A stretch of 64,000 bases of DNA from Actinostola sp. cb2023 (taxonomy: Eukaryota > Cnidaria > Anthozoa > Actiniaria > Actinostolidae): positions 34,353 through 98,352 of the forward strand of contig JAUJYZ010000602.1 of the NCBI GenBank assembly GCA_033675265.1, given 5' to 3'. Below are positions 43,002 to 54,960 of the stretch, piece by piece. The position numbers were made by a program, and so were the translations under genes. Under the pieces are notes generated by a model. It was not told the DNA's origin and did not search any database. It saw only the letters and a program-made list of their open reading frames with translations. Each line of letters begins with the position of its first letter. Position 1 is the first letter of the stretch.

Positions 43002-44394
43002 CAGGCCCGTAGCCAGGATTTTTTGTGGGGAGGTGCTCCCCAGGCCAAAGTGGACCAAACTATCAAAATGCACTTAGGATAGCAGCAATTCATAGAGGGT
43101 CCTGAAGGGAGCCTACAAATACCATTTCCCAGTCGATTTAAAAAAAAAATCCCAGTCCCATTGTCGACATGAATTCAAGAAAATCCCAGTATCGTGGACT
43201 CGCTTCTAGCGACCACCCTATTAGATAATTCATCAAACAATTTCCTGATCTCATACTTTATGGCAATTGTGAATGCGGATTATTTCACTATGTTTGCATT
43301 TCTAAGTGTGCTTTTTGAAGACTTCCTTGCTTTGAAACGTATTAAAAACCGTTCTCTTGGTTGCTCTATTTGACCTGAATGTTGTGGAATAATAAATGGT
43401 TCCAAAAAAATAATCAATTTCCGCTCTTTTATATGATTCTTCCCGAGCGTGTTGTGGTTGTATGTGCAGCTTCATCCTCGTGTCCTATCACAGCAAGGAT
43501 AATATCGTTGCAGGGCCGTAGGAAATGGAAAATAAGTGGTGGGAGACGTTTAGCGAGCGCCGTAGGCGCGAGCCGCTAAATTTTTGAAATCTAGAGCCGG
43601 CTCGGAAATGCTATTTCCAGCGTTCTCCAAGAGCTATTTGTGATTTACGTGTATTGCTAATTACTTCCTACACTGTCTCGGCAAACCAATGCATATTGAA
43701 AAATGTATAAGGCTTATAATAATATGCTGTTTTGCAATATGCTTTCCCATTCCCAAAGTGGTTTTGAAATTCCCAGTCCCATTAGCAAAATCCCAGTCCC
43801 AGTGGTACAATCCATTTTCCCAGTGTAAAAAAATGGCCATTCCCAGTCAGTCCCATTTAATCACAGACAACCCAAGCTCGATACGTTTGTAAGGGAATGT
43901 ATGGGGATTTAAAATATGCCGTATTTTATTTGGAAATATTTAATTAAAGTTTGTCAACTTTACCTGTGTTGTATCATTCTGTTGATTTTTGAATCTTGTG
44001 TGGAGTTTAGGGGGAATTTTAATAGGGATTTCTTTAACAGAATGACACAACAGATAAAGTTGACAAACTTTTATTAATTATTTCCAAATAAAATACGGCA
44101 TATTTTAAATCCCCATACATTCCCTTACAAACGTATTGGGTTGCCTGTGATCCAGCCTCCGTGGGTGTTTGGTGGCAAATAGATTTACCACCTCTTCTAA
44201 GTCAAATTCAAAGTTATAATGGATGTGCATGGACAAGTTTGGCGCGCGGTTCGTTCACGGTGGAAAGAGAGTGCAGTCGATTTTAGTTTGCCAGTGAATA
44301 GTGGACCTTTCCCCAAAAAATGTGGACCTTTGGGGTCTGTGGGGGGGGGGGGGGGGTGCGAACGCACCCCGTGCACCCCCTGGCTACGGGCCTG
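43002..44394. mobile_element. Third-level element (Z), CAGGCCCG termini, 5-bp target duplication
   Basis: CAGGCCCGTAGCCAGG ... CCTGGCTACGGGCCTG, flanked by CAAGT at 42,997-43,001 and 44,395-44,399. The empty site (CAAGTGTGTGTCAATA, once) is in the opposite arm of the host hairpin at about 42,900-42,916 on the other strand. Interior 1.4 kb without a transposase; includes poly-G and an element W. Confidence 0.85.
43862..44149. mobile_element. Fourth-level element (W) inside Z
   Basis: CACAGACAACCCAAGCTCGA to TTGGGTTGCCTGTG; ~115-bp arms with CGTTTGTAAGGGAATGTATG and GGAAAT...AAAGTTTGTCAACTTTA. Termini resemble those of the 126-bp hairpin at 24,780. A mirror copy ends the window (63,698-64,000). 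Confidence 0.75.
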
Positions 44395-44848
44395 CAAGTG
44401 TGTGTCAATAAGAGTACAGACAACTCAAAACCATCTTCAATTTGTTAAACATATGAAGTGAATAGTGGGATGGTTCAGTACTTTGTGATTTGAGCTTCGT
44501 ATTTGCGAGTTATGAAGGTTTGAAATCGTGATGTGCTAACTAAAATAGAAAAAAAAGTTTAACATCATTTATATACAGTGTAAGTTGTAGAATAACTTTT
44601 TGGCAGTTCAAAAATGTCAGTAATTTGAGAAAAGAGGCGCTTTTGTATAATAAATGATGCCTGCGTTGACGTCACTGAATTACAATATCACAATTTCAAA
44701 CCTTTATAACTCGCAAATGCGAAGCTCAAATCACAAAATACTGAACCATCCCACTATTCACTTCATATGTAATCGATTTTCAAAATAAAGAAATAACCCT
44801 GATATGCACTTTAACGAAAACATCATTTACAGGAAAACTGCTACACAC

Positions 44849-44927
44849 CTGAAGGAATTATAGCCAAAGCTGCCAATGCGAGCAGAACATAGGTATTCAT
44901 GTTGATCAGTGAATGGAATAACAAATC
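44849..44927 (-). CDS. Ly6/uPAR-like gene, exon 1 (signal peptide)
   Basis: ATG at 44,900: MNTYVLLALAALAIIPS, 17 codons plus one base before TCAG|GTGTGT. It is a signal peptide with a short hydrophobic core. An acceptor (TCTTTTCAG) precedes the 5' UTR part at 44,927. It joins exon 2 at 42,122 in phase; the 2.7-kb intron holds a SINE and a four-level nest of mobile elements. An identical exon is in the other palindrome arm at 62,916-62,994. Confidence 0.7.
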
Positions 44928-46939
44928 CTGAAAAGAGAAAAAATCATCAACAATTGTGCAACAATTTTTTAAATGCCTTAAAATTAATTAATTAAAATGC
45001 CTTGAGAAAGTGAAAAGTTCCAAAGGAGGATCGAGTTGATCTACAGTTGGTTAGCTTTTCTGGTCGAAGAAGTCAGTAATCACTTGTACAATTATTCAGT
45101 TGCTTAATTGCCTTATACCACTATGACGTAACGGCTTATTTATGAGGGGGACAGAATCGTGAACAACAATAGAATTTTGAACTAAATCTGCTCTGCTGAG
45201 GTTCGCTTGATTTCAAATTGGCTAGTTTCCAGATATTATGTTCATCGATGCTTTTCCCACAATATTTACTGTGTTTGGTAACTTTTATCGCTTTCAGACC
45301 GTCTGAAAATACATTTATTTGCGAAATCCTTTGTGTTGTTGCTGTTTTGTCCCCTTCTAGCGACCATGATCCTTAGCGTTTAAACAATAGATTGTTTTGA
45401 TTTGACGTCATAGTGGTATAGGGCAATTGTTAAAAGAGTTTTTATCGTACAAATTATGTCCAGTGGATAGTTTTGCTTCAGTTATATATGCATGTGTGTA
45501 TTGTAAGCGGCTGAAATACCTTTAGAGCTAGTCGCACTGTATTTTTACATACTGAGATTGCGTTGGGAGTTCATGGGAGGGAGAAATAATTAGCGACACG
45601 TCTATTATTTTACAGAATTGGAATTCCTTATTACAGCGCTAGTAGCATTTTATTATCGGTTAGTTTTGTAAGAAGTCAGTGTAGTTAGCGGTCTAGCTTC
45701 AAGTCAAATAAAGAATTATAAAATGAGGCCGGATTACATAGAGTTGTGCAATGTGCACCTCGCAATACGCTTTTATTTTCACTTCTTGTGAAAAGTTTAG
45801 ACGATATAAGTGAGTAACTGGCGTTTCTTGCAAAATACAGGACGTATAATTTGACTACTGAAAAGACGACTCTCTTTAACACGTTGTTCACATCATCAAG
45901 ACAGCACTGAAATATTTAGCTAGAACACTCAGTGTTATCATGCATCTGAACAGAGCTCCATGACTACTGAACTACGTACTCAGCTCAAATGCTGGTATAT
46001 TTGCCTTGGACAAACTTTCCTCTGTCGTTAGCTCGATCGTTTGGTAGCAATGCTTCCCGAATTTTTTTGGCTACAAGTTTTCATCGAAACGTTCGACTAG
46101 CTTTGAGCATCTCAGTTTGCGTCTTCCTGAGCATCTTTGGTTTCAGTGGCACGAAAGCTCTACTTACAGCGACAATAAGTGTGCTTAATTACTTCAAAAA
46201 CTTTCAAACTAATATCTTTTGTAATTGAGTTTTCGGAGAGTTTAAGAAAAATCCGAAAGTCCTTCGTAGAAGAGGAGAACTCAACTGCTTTAGAAGTTTA
46301 CTGAGACCTGCAAACAATGCTCATTTATCCATGCCACAGCTTCCGCTAGCTATCATTGAGGTTTTTCAGCGCTCAAAAACTACGTTAGTTTCTAATGACA
46401 TAGACATTCAATGCTGTCAAAACCTCGATACTATAGTTGCTCTTTGCACTGATTTCAAAAAGATTCGCTTAAATGGTTTACATAGTCTATTTGTGCCTCA
46501 TTTGCATCAAATAATCATTGTTCATCAACAGTTCTAACTCAGACAGTTTTATCACTCGAAGAATTAAGCTCAATAATTAATATCATATACCTCACAAACT
46601 TACTGTAAATCGAGATATTTTGGCCCAAAACTGTATGGCTAAGGCAGTTAGACTTTAGAAGTCGTTGGATCGATGCGTACTTTAGATTCCTTTCCTTAAT
46701 TCCACGCGTCGTCAGTTACTCAGAATAAAAACAACGAAATTTGCAAGTATAAGTATAGGTAATAGCATGGTTTGTAGTGATATTTATCCCATAATGGACA
46801 TAATCCATAATGGACTTTACGGAATTAGCGCTATAAAAATAAAACTTATTATTATTATTATTTATTTATGTTTTTCTTATTTGAGTGCCGTAAGTTAGAA
46901 AACTGTAAATGGTTAGTATGTCTCCCTCCTTAAATAAAG
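44928..46939. other. Left-arm sequence without a recognised gene
   Basis: Two short ORFs (45,989-46,228; 46,331-46,537, plus) have counterparts in the other arm. There the second is 104 codons long (61,299-61,613) because the left copy lacks one T near 46,297. Neither resembles a known family. Confidence 0.4.
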
Positions 46940-47056
46940 TTATTGTATTGTATTGTATTGATATTTTTGTATTGTATTGTATTGTTGTATTGTATTGTAT
47001 TGATATTTTTGTATTGTATTGTATTGTATTGTATTGTATTGTATTGTATTGATAGT
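46940..47056. repeat. (ATTGT)n microsatellite
   Basis: TATTGTATTGTATTG blocks separated by ATATTTTTG. Mirrored at 60,780-60,895 with the same block order. Confidence 0.92.
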
Positions 47057-47879
47057 CATTTGCAAAAATTCTGGCCGCCACGAAATATCAATATATCGGA
47101 TGCATTATGGGTAATTAAATAATACTATTTTGAGTTTCCTAACTTATTTTAAAAATAGGCAGTCAAGGACTGCATGTGGCTACTATAAATAAACAAAAAA
47201 AGGTAGTATATATAAACTGCATGAAGGTACTGCGGTTTTGAAATAAGCAATGTGTAGTTGCTGGTATGTTTGAACTATCAGCTGGAACTTGTTCTTTGGT
47301 TCTATAATTATAATGCTAATTTACTGAATCAGAAATGTATTTTAATACAAAGTTTAATTGAAAACAATTGTGACAGCGTACAAATAAATGAACAATAACA
47401 GTTGTTATTAACAATCGATATGAACAGCATTGATATATCATTAGTAATAGAGTACCAAAGTGATGACGTCCGGATCCAGGGGAAATTATATATTCAACTG
47501 GACATATCTCAGCCGCTATTTAACCGATTGCTCTCAAATTTGGCATGTAAGCTTCTTAAAGCGAAAATTATTGTTTTCGTGACGTCACACTTCGTTACTC
47601 TATTGAATCTCTCGTGTGTAAATATTTTTTCAGGTTTCACAGGCTCGCCAGTCACCACCCTCTCAGTGTTTGTGTATTGGGCTTCCTGTGTCTTATTTGA
47701 TCAATCACAGACGTATATGGCCGTAAATTCACTTCTAGAATCCTGTCCTTTTGATATCTTGTATATCTAAAACTGCTTTTAAGATAAAGATGAATATGCA
47801 CTTGAGTCCTGTGTGTCATTTATTTAGCGATTAGAACGGCTTTTAGCGAGTTTTGGGACAAAGAGTAACGAGAGCTGTA

Positions 47880-49290
47880 CAGGCCTCGAAATGATCCCTG
47901 GCTCCGAAATGATCCCTGGCCCCAAAATGATCCCCAAAGTGTCTAGACTGGCTCCGAAATGATACCGGACCCGAAATGATCCCCAGACTGGCTCTGAAAT
48001 GATATCCAGTGAAATTCGGGAATGGTTGTATTCAGTCCGGCCGTTCCTTTCTTTTTCTCTTTTTCTTTCTTCTGTTTCTGTGGGTTTTTTTTCTACCTTC
48101 CCTTCGCATTTCTCTCTCTATCTTTCTTCCTTCCTTTCGCCTTTCTCTCTCTATCTTTCTTTCTTCCTTTCTTTTTCTAATATATATCAAATCATGAAAT
48201 GCTACGAATCTATTGTGAACGTCTAGATGTTTCTTTGGATAATTTATTAGTTATATTCTTACATAATCAAAGTGCTATGCTTATAGTTATAGTTTCATTC
48301 ATTATTATGAACTTCTGTGAAATCAATTAAACTCATGTCCCGATATTATTATTATTGTTATAATCTACTTCTTCCTTCTTTGTCTCAATACTCTTACAGT
48401 ATGCTAGTTTCTTCTGGACAGCGAGTACGATTTTCGTCTACGCGAGACGACCCTATTGCAGAATCGTCAGTATTAAATCATGTAACAGTAATTTCACAAT
48501 ATTACAAGCTAGGCCGAAATATTGTAAGAATATCAATCATAAACTAGTCATTTGGTTCGATCAACCAAGTGAAGTGCCGTCGTATGCATGGTGATTTTAA
48601 AGGGCTTTAAAGAAAATGTGGTGTATTTAATGTTTACGTGAATATATATGTGTGATTAAAATAATTATTTATAAAAATATAAAAGTATAAAATATAAAAT
48701 AATTCTTTATATGTGTGAATAAAATAATTGAAATTTCTTCCCAGTAAACTGCGACCATGGACTGCGACACACGATTTCTATTGACAGCTTCTGAGATATA
48801 CACGTGATAGAGATTCTGATTCTTGAATTTTATTCATTCAGTGGTTTGATCATCTTATCTTTCATGTAAAAATGTTTTGATTTCGTAATCGTATCTTGTC
48901 CATTTCAGGCGTGGGAACGGTCCATTATGATTGGTTGATTTGGGTCAGTTAATGTGACAGAGTGATTTGTATTTATTTATATCCTCCTTTGAGTATCATT
49001 ACAATTCAATTAAAATACAGTTGATAAAAAGTATACATGTAATCTCGTTCAGTTGTTCAATAAAATAAATAAACGCTATAATAATTTTCATTGAGAATTT
49101 GTTGGCCAAGGAATTAATCTACGGGACTGAATTCAACCATTCCTGAATTTCACTGGGGATCATTTCAGAGCCAGTCTGGGGATCATTTCGGATCCGGGAT
49201 CATTTCGGAGCCAGTCTAACCACTTTGGGGATCATTTCGGGGCCAGGGATCATTTCGGAGCCAGGGATCATTTCGGGTCCTGTACAGAGC
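47880..49290. mobile_element. GATCATTTCGG foldback element, copy B
   Basis: CTGGCTCCGAAATGATCCC units (47,883-48,005) face GGGATCATTTCGGAGCCAG units (49,150-49,285). The outer tip TACAGG...CCTGTACAG is mirrored. Interior is CT-rich then AT-rich, with the shared phrase CAGTTGATAAAAAG. Confidence 0.85.
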
Positions 49291-49984
49291 CGTGTTTGTT
49301 TGTGTCGATCTCGCATAAACTAATAAAGACATTATTTGTTCCTCAAGATAATTACTTGGTCCTTTAAATCGGTTTTAGATCTGGCAGTTTACATGGAGCC
49401 ACTACACAGACTAGAGTCGATGGACTGTGGAGCTATCAGTTTTAAAGGCCGAACAAACATAAACATAAACACAATCGACATAATTTCCGATGGAAAATAA
49501 TCTCAACTGGCAAACCATCAACCAACTTGAAAACATGTTTATGAACAAACACTTGACATTTTGCACGAGAGATTTGTCCTGTTTCTGGTGCAAAATAGCA
49601 TAGAATAGTAGAGTAGAGAGTGTAAACTTACCCTTCTAAACGAAGCGTGAAGCGAAAAGCACATACCATGGAAACCATGGAACCATGGAAACCTACCATG
49701 GAAACACGATGTATTTTGTACGTTATCGAATCGATAAAATGTCGACAACCACGTACCACGAGAAGAATGTATCCGAATCGATAAAATGTCGACAACCAGA
49801 CGAATAAACCATCGGGTACAGTCGGGTACATCGTCGCGACATCGTCGCTGATTTTCGATCACCTGACTAGTTCCGAACACTATCCGAAGTTTAGGACATT
49901 TACGGACGGACTTACGGACATACACACTCGATGACATAGTGGCTAGAGGAGTAGCCACAAAAATGAAGCAAAATGTACAAACCA

Positions 49985-51305
49985 ACAAACTTAACTGGCT
50001 GTCTCTCTAAAAACCTCTCAGTCGCGTTTTCGCTTCTAAAATAAATATCTCCCAAACTCTAGCTAATGAAAGACTATATCAAGGTTAAAACTAAAACGGG
50101 TTTGGTTTGCTTCAAAATATTTTTATTTTATTTTATTTTATTTTTTGAAATGATTCCGTCTGAGAGCTGGTCAAGAGGTCAAATTTGCATGAAATTATGC
50201 ACTTTTTTACGGCGCTGTACAAACTTCGTCTCGCATTATCCAGCGAAACATTTTATATCATGTTGTAGATAAATGTATCTAGTTTGTCTAGAGGTAAAGC
50301 GTTATTCAATCGGTTCAGCCGTTTATGAGAAAATTAGTTGATAATTAACCCCACTAAGATCTAACTGAACGGCGGCTCAAAATTACCCAACTTTACTCGA
50401 TTATTTTGCAAAAGTGGCACATCGCTGGACTCTCTCATTGATACAGTCGGATTGAACATCATTTCATTTACACAAATCTGTAAAAACCTGTGTACGTTTT
50501 GGATATTTCAAAAGTTACGACAATTTCAGTTGGTGCATGTTAGACGATTTACGAATATTAAATTATATCTTATCCATATGAAGTTGAAAACAGCTTACCT
50601 CCTTCGTAAATCGCTCATGTTTCCCATTTTATCCATGTTAGACTTCATTCCAAGTCAACATTTCCAAATACAGCGATTTAGGAAGGAGGTAAGCTATTTT
50701 CAACTTCATATGGATAAGATATATTGCACCTAATTAATATTCGTAAATCGTCTAACATGCACCAACTGAAATTGTCGTAACTTTTGAAATATCCAAAACG
50801 TACACAGGTTTTTACAGATTTGTGTAAATGAAATGATGTTCAATCCGATTGTGTCAATGAGAGAGTCCAGCGATGTGCCACTTTTGCAAAATAATCGAGT
50901 AAAGTTGGGTAATTTTGAGCCGCCGTTCAGTTAGATCTTAGTGGGGTTAATTATCAACTAATTTTCTCATAAACGGCTGAACCGATTGAATAACGCTTTA
51001 CCTCTAGACAAACTAGATACATTTATCTACAACATGATATAAAATGTTTCGCTGGATAATGCGAGACGAAGTTTGTACAGCGCCGTAAAAAAGTGCATAA
51101 TTTCATGCAAATTTGACCTCTTGACCAGCTCTCAGACGGAATCATTTCAAAAAATAAAATAAAATAAAATAAAAATATGTTGAAGCAAACCAAACCCGTT
51201 TTAGTTTTAACCTTGATATAGTCTTTCATTAGCTAGAGTTTGGGAGATATTTATTTTAGAAGCGAAAACGACTGAGAGGTTTTTAAAGAGACGGCCAGTT
51301 AAGAC
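49985..51305. mobile_element. 1.3-kb foldback with ~640-bp arms
   Basis: AACTGGCTGTCTCTCTAAAA through GATTTACGAATATTAA on the left is repeated in reverse to 51,305; centre near 50,650. Arms differ at a few positions (GATACAGTCGG outer, GACACAATCGG inner). Short ORFs of 68 codons in each arm are mirror copies and unlikely to be genes. Confidence 0.9.
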
Positions 51306-51570
51306 TAAAACAAACATTATGCTAAATATTTCTACCAACTTTGCTGGCGTTAACCCGCTTAATATATAGATATTTCGTAGCGGCCAGAATTTTTGCAAAT
51401 GACTGTATTTGGGATAAATACCACGAGTGATATTTAATTCCACGAGCCGAGGGCGAGTGAAATTTGGGACAATTTTGAAATATCAGATCGCTGAAATTTT
51501 TCAGATAGTGGTAATACTTTACTGCTAATTGGCTGAAAAAGACTTCTGTTGATTCTTCGTTCTATGATGG

Positions 51571-51850
51571 ATTACAGCTATTTCAAAAAAGGTTGGTTAA
51601 GGTTTTGTTGAATCTTGCATACCAAGCCCGAAATGTATTGTGGATCATATATAATGTCAGCATGCACATACAGAAGGAAATATGCTGGCTCCATAATATA
51701 TGCGAAGACAAAGTTTGGGAAAATTCGCAGAGTCTACATTGTTGTGACCTTTAATTTCGCCGTGACTCTTTTCGCATTGCCCATAGTGCATTTCGGGCTT
51801 GGTATGCAACATGCAACAAAACCTTCACCAACCTTTTTTGAAATAGCTCA
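51571..51850. mobile_element. Family G element, uninterrupted copy
   Basis: CTATTTCAAAAAAGGTTGG ... CCAACCTTTTTTGAAATAG with GCATACCAAGCCCGAAATG and its complement inside. Holds the empty site for F1 (CATATATAATGTCAGCATG at 51,645). Confidence 0.85.
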
Positions 51851-52673
51851 TGTATATAGTATTCAAATTTTAGCTTACTTTGCGGGATTCAGCTTGTAGC
51901 TCTCTCAATTAAAACTCAAATTGCTATTTATGTTTGTCTGAGACTTGAACTGAATTACCTGATTTCCGAGAGATCTGCAATATTCATTATATAGTGCCTG
52001 CCTGCATTCAGTTTTAAGTCAGCGGAATGTGTGTAACAATACAAAAGTACACTGCATGATCAGACGATTGGGATTAAAATGCAAATAGACTAGTTATTTT
52101 CTATACAAGGTATAGTAAAAGTTGGACACAAATGCATTGAATGTACAATTCATAACTGATTGTTTGTGAAGCATGCAACAATACTTTTTGTTTGGTATGT
52201 GACATTTCCCATGCCAAATGTTCCTTTATCCTCCGATTCTCCACTCTGAAAGATCTCGAGTGTTTTTGAAAGCCGACCGGTCCATAGTCTCCCTCGCAGC
52301 CGTGTTTAGTGTCGTCACGCAATTGTTTTTAATGCTGCTAAACTGAATAGTGTTTCGTATTTCAAAGAGATAGTTTCATAATGGAGTGCATGTACCGCAA
52401 ACGTCAACAAGCATGATTGACTGAAAATTGTGCTTTGTAAGCTTAAATATATCTGAAGCCAGACGGCTCGGATCTTTATGGCCGATAATACACGCTCATT
52501 AAAGGCACTGTTACACGTATCATTTTCTCGTGCAACTCGTCTCGCGAAAAAAATTGTTGCAGGTTGCAAGAGCTTTTCCTACGTGTAACACCCCCTCGCG
52601 CGACTAGTTTTTTCTTTTTTTGTTGCACGTCTACTTTCTGCAACAATTTTTGTAAAAATTTACGTGTAACTGA

Positions 52674-53527
52674 GTGGATCCATGCAACTTGTCTCGCGCC
52701 ACAACTAGAGCGAACGAGTCGATCACTGGTGAGAAAGCAAGAACTTACAACATAATGAAAACAGACCAAAACACAATTATTTTCGGTAAACATGGCAGAC
52801 GAGGAAGAAAGATTACGATATTTTCCCAGAAAAGAGTGGAAATGACGGCTTCACGAGTACGCGTGCAACTCAAACTTTGTTTGTGCGCGAGACAAGTTGC
52901 AACGGAAATTGTACGTGTGACCACAGGCAGCCCAACCATTCCTTTTGAGGCTACTAAACTGAATTCAATAAAATGCTCTATGGACGAGGTTTCCCAAGAT
53001 TTATCACAATCCTTCAACCCTGACCGCAATAGTGAAGATGCAGTTTCAGATGTCATTCCTAAGACTATGGACCAGAGATGGAAGTGTGAAACATGTGGTT
53101 TTCCTCGCCGTCCATGAGCGCATTCATACTGCGAGTATATATTCATACTGGGAGTATATATAAACCATACCAATGTAAAACCTGTGGTAAGGCGTATACA
53201 CAGCAAAGTAGTCTCACCTATCACGAGTGGAATCATACTGGTAATAAACCATACCAATGTAAAACCTGTGGTAAGGCATTTGTACGACAAAGTCGCCTGG
53301 ACGTTCATGAGCGGATGCATACTGGGAATAAACCATACCAATGTAAAACTTGTGGCAAAGCATTTGCACGGCAAGATAACCTTACTGTTCACGAGCGCAT
53401 TCATAGCTCTGATAAACCATACCAGTGTACAACCTGCGGTAAGGCATTTAGACATCGAGGCAACCTCAACGTTCATGAGCGGATTCATACAAGACATAAG
53501 TCCACATGTCCACTACCGCATGGATAA
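52674..53527 (+). pseudogene. C2H2 zinc-finger gene, left-arm copy (degenerate first finger)
   Basis: An upstream frame (52,674-53,117) ends in WKCETCG, the start of a finger. The frame then breaks; HERIHT appears in another frame, and a third frame reads [20 protein letters not shown], then three further fingers with [13 protein letters not shown] linkers: [32 protein letters not shown] and KAFRHRGNLNVHERIH. Stop at 53,525. So four intact C2H2 fingers follow one damaged finger, and a small repeat (ATTCATACTG.GAGTATATA) sits at the break. DNA binding would be the family role. Whether the four-finger ORF is expressed from an internal start is unknown. The right-arm copy is further broken. Confidence 0.72.
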
Positions 53528-53870
53528 TGATTCTCAATTCCTCATATATATTTTATTGCCAAAAAAAAAAATTGGGGTTCCAGAGGTTACCTCAAACGAG
53601 TCCGTAACACTGACTTTTGCTATGACCTTCCATTGATAAGGAGCGTAGCAATGCCACTTAATACACGTTACAACAGTATATAAGACAATTCAGTAGTACA
53701 TTACGCGAGGGCTTCAGTTGATTAAGGTATAATGTTGGGCTTCCTGTGTGCGTCCTGCGGGACGCGCCCGCAGCAATGTGTATATTGAAACAAAGATTAG
53801 GAGCAAAAACGTATTTGTCACGTGACCGAGTTCCATACCTTGTTTCAATATATAGAGGTTATTAGTCGGC

Positions 53871-53958
53871 TAAGCATCTAATACGGCTGTGTATTTACGA
53901 GTTTTACGAGTGGCAGCCTTTAGGGAGCCAAAATTTTGGCGAGCCGTTTAGATGCTTA
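53871..53958. repeat. Centre of the giant palindrome
   Basis: TAAGCATCTAA (53,871-53,881) pairs with TTAGATGCTTA (53,948-53,958); the 66-nt spacer (53,882-53,947) is unique. The left arm carries a 10-nt extra piece (TATTAGTCGG) just outside the pair. Confidence 0.9.
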
Positions 53959-54290
53959 GACCTCTATATATTGAAACAAGGTATGGAACTCGGTCACGTG
54001 ACAAATACGTTTTTGCTCCTAATCTCTTGTTTCAATATACACATTGCTGCGGGCGCGTCCCGCAGGACGCACACAGGAAGCCCAACATTATACCTTAATC
54101 AACTGAAGCCCTCGCGTAATGTACTACTGAATTGTCTTATATACTGTTGTAACGTGTATTAAGTGGCATTGCTACGCTCCTTATCAATGGAAGGTCATAG
54201 CAAAAGTCAGTGTTACGGACTCGTTTGAGGTAACCTCTGGAACCCCAATTTTTTTTTGGCAATAAAATATATATGAGGAATTGAGAATCA

Positions 54291-54960
<670 letters not shown>

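Larger units (their letters stand above)
42664..44448. mobile_element. Second-level element(s) (Y) inside X
   Basis: Contains a short hairpin (42,664-42,852, TTTTTACAATAACA...TGTTATTGTAAAAA) and a longer foldback whose arms are ACAAATTGAAGATG...TTGTCTGTAC...TTGACGTCATAAAATGTCC and their complements at 42,975-43,001 and 44,395-44,446. The right arm is interrupted by Z. Confidence 0.65.
42618..44812. mobile_element. Family X foldback split by a nest of other elements
   Basis: Left end AAAGTGCATATCGATCAGGG...TTGAAAATCGATT; the text resumes at 44,449 with ACATATGAAGTGAATAGTGG and ends ACCCTGATATGCACTTT. The uninterrupted order is known from 23,152 and 63,030. Confidence 0.8.
47061..51400. repeat. 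4.3-kb segment bounded by a 32-bp inverted repeat
   Basis: TTTGCAAAAATTCTGGCCGC at 47,060 and GCGGCCAGAATTTTTGCAAA at 51,378, plus CACGAAATATC / GATATTTCGTA inside. It encloses foldback B and the 1.3-kb foldback. Possibly one composite element; no target duplication identified. Confidence 0.55.
43860..53881. repeat. Giant palindrome, left arm
   Basis: Every landmark here recurs in reverse order and orientation in 53,948-64,000: Ly6 exon 1, the 79-codon ORF at 45,989, the ATTGT run, foldback B, the 1.3-kb foldback, family G and the zinc-finger region. Paired positions add to 107,819-107,846, so the indel drift over 10 kb is under 30 nt. Substitutions are rare. The outer end is limited by the window edge, not by loss of similarity. 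Confidence 0.95.

Noticed and set aside
50066..51229. Four 68-codon ORFs (MKDYIKVKTKTG...) as a gene family
   Set aside because: They are the same stretch in the four half-arms of two foldbacks; conserved because recently duplicated, with no domain.
52922..53748. Zinc-finger segment as a complete transposon with CACAGG ends
   Set aside because: The flanks (GTGTGAC and TGCGTCC) show no duplication, and similarity to 37,748 continues beyond the right end; kept only as a hypothesis.
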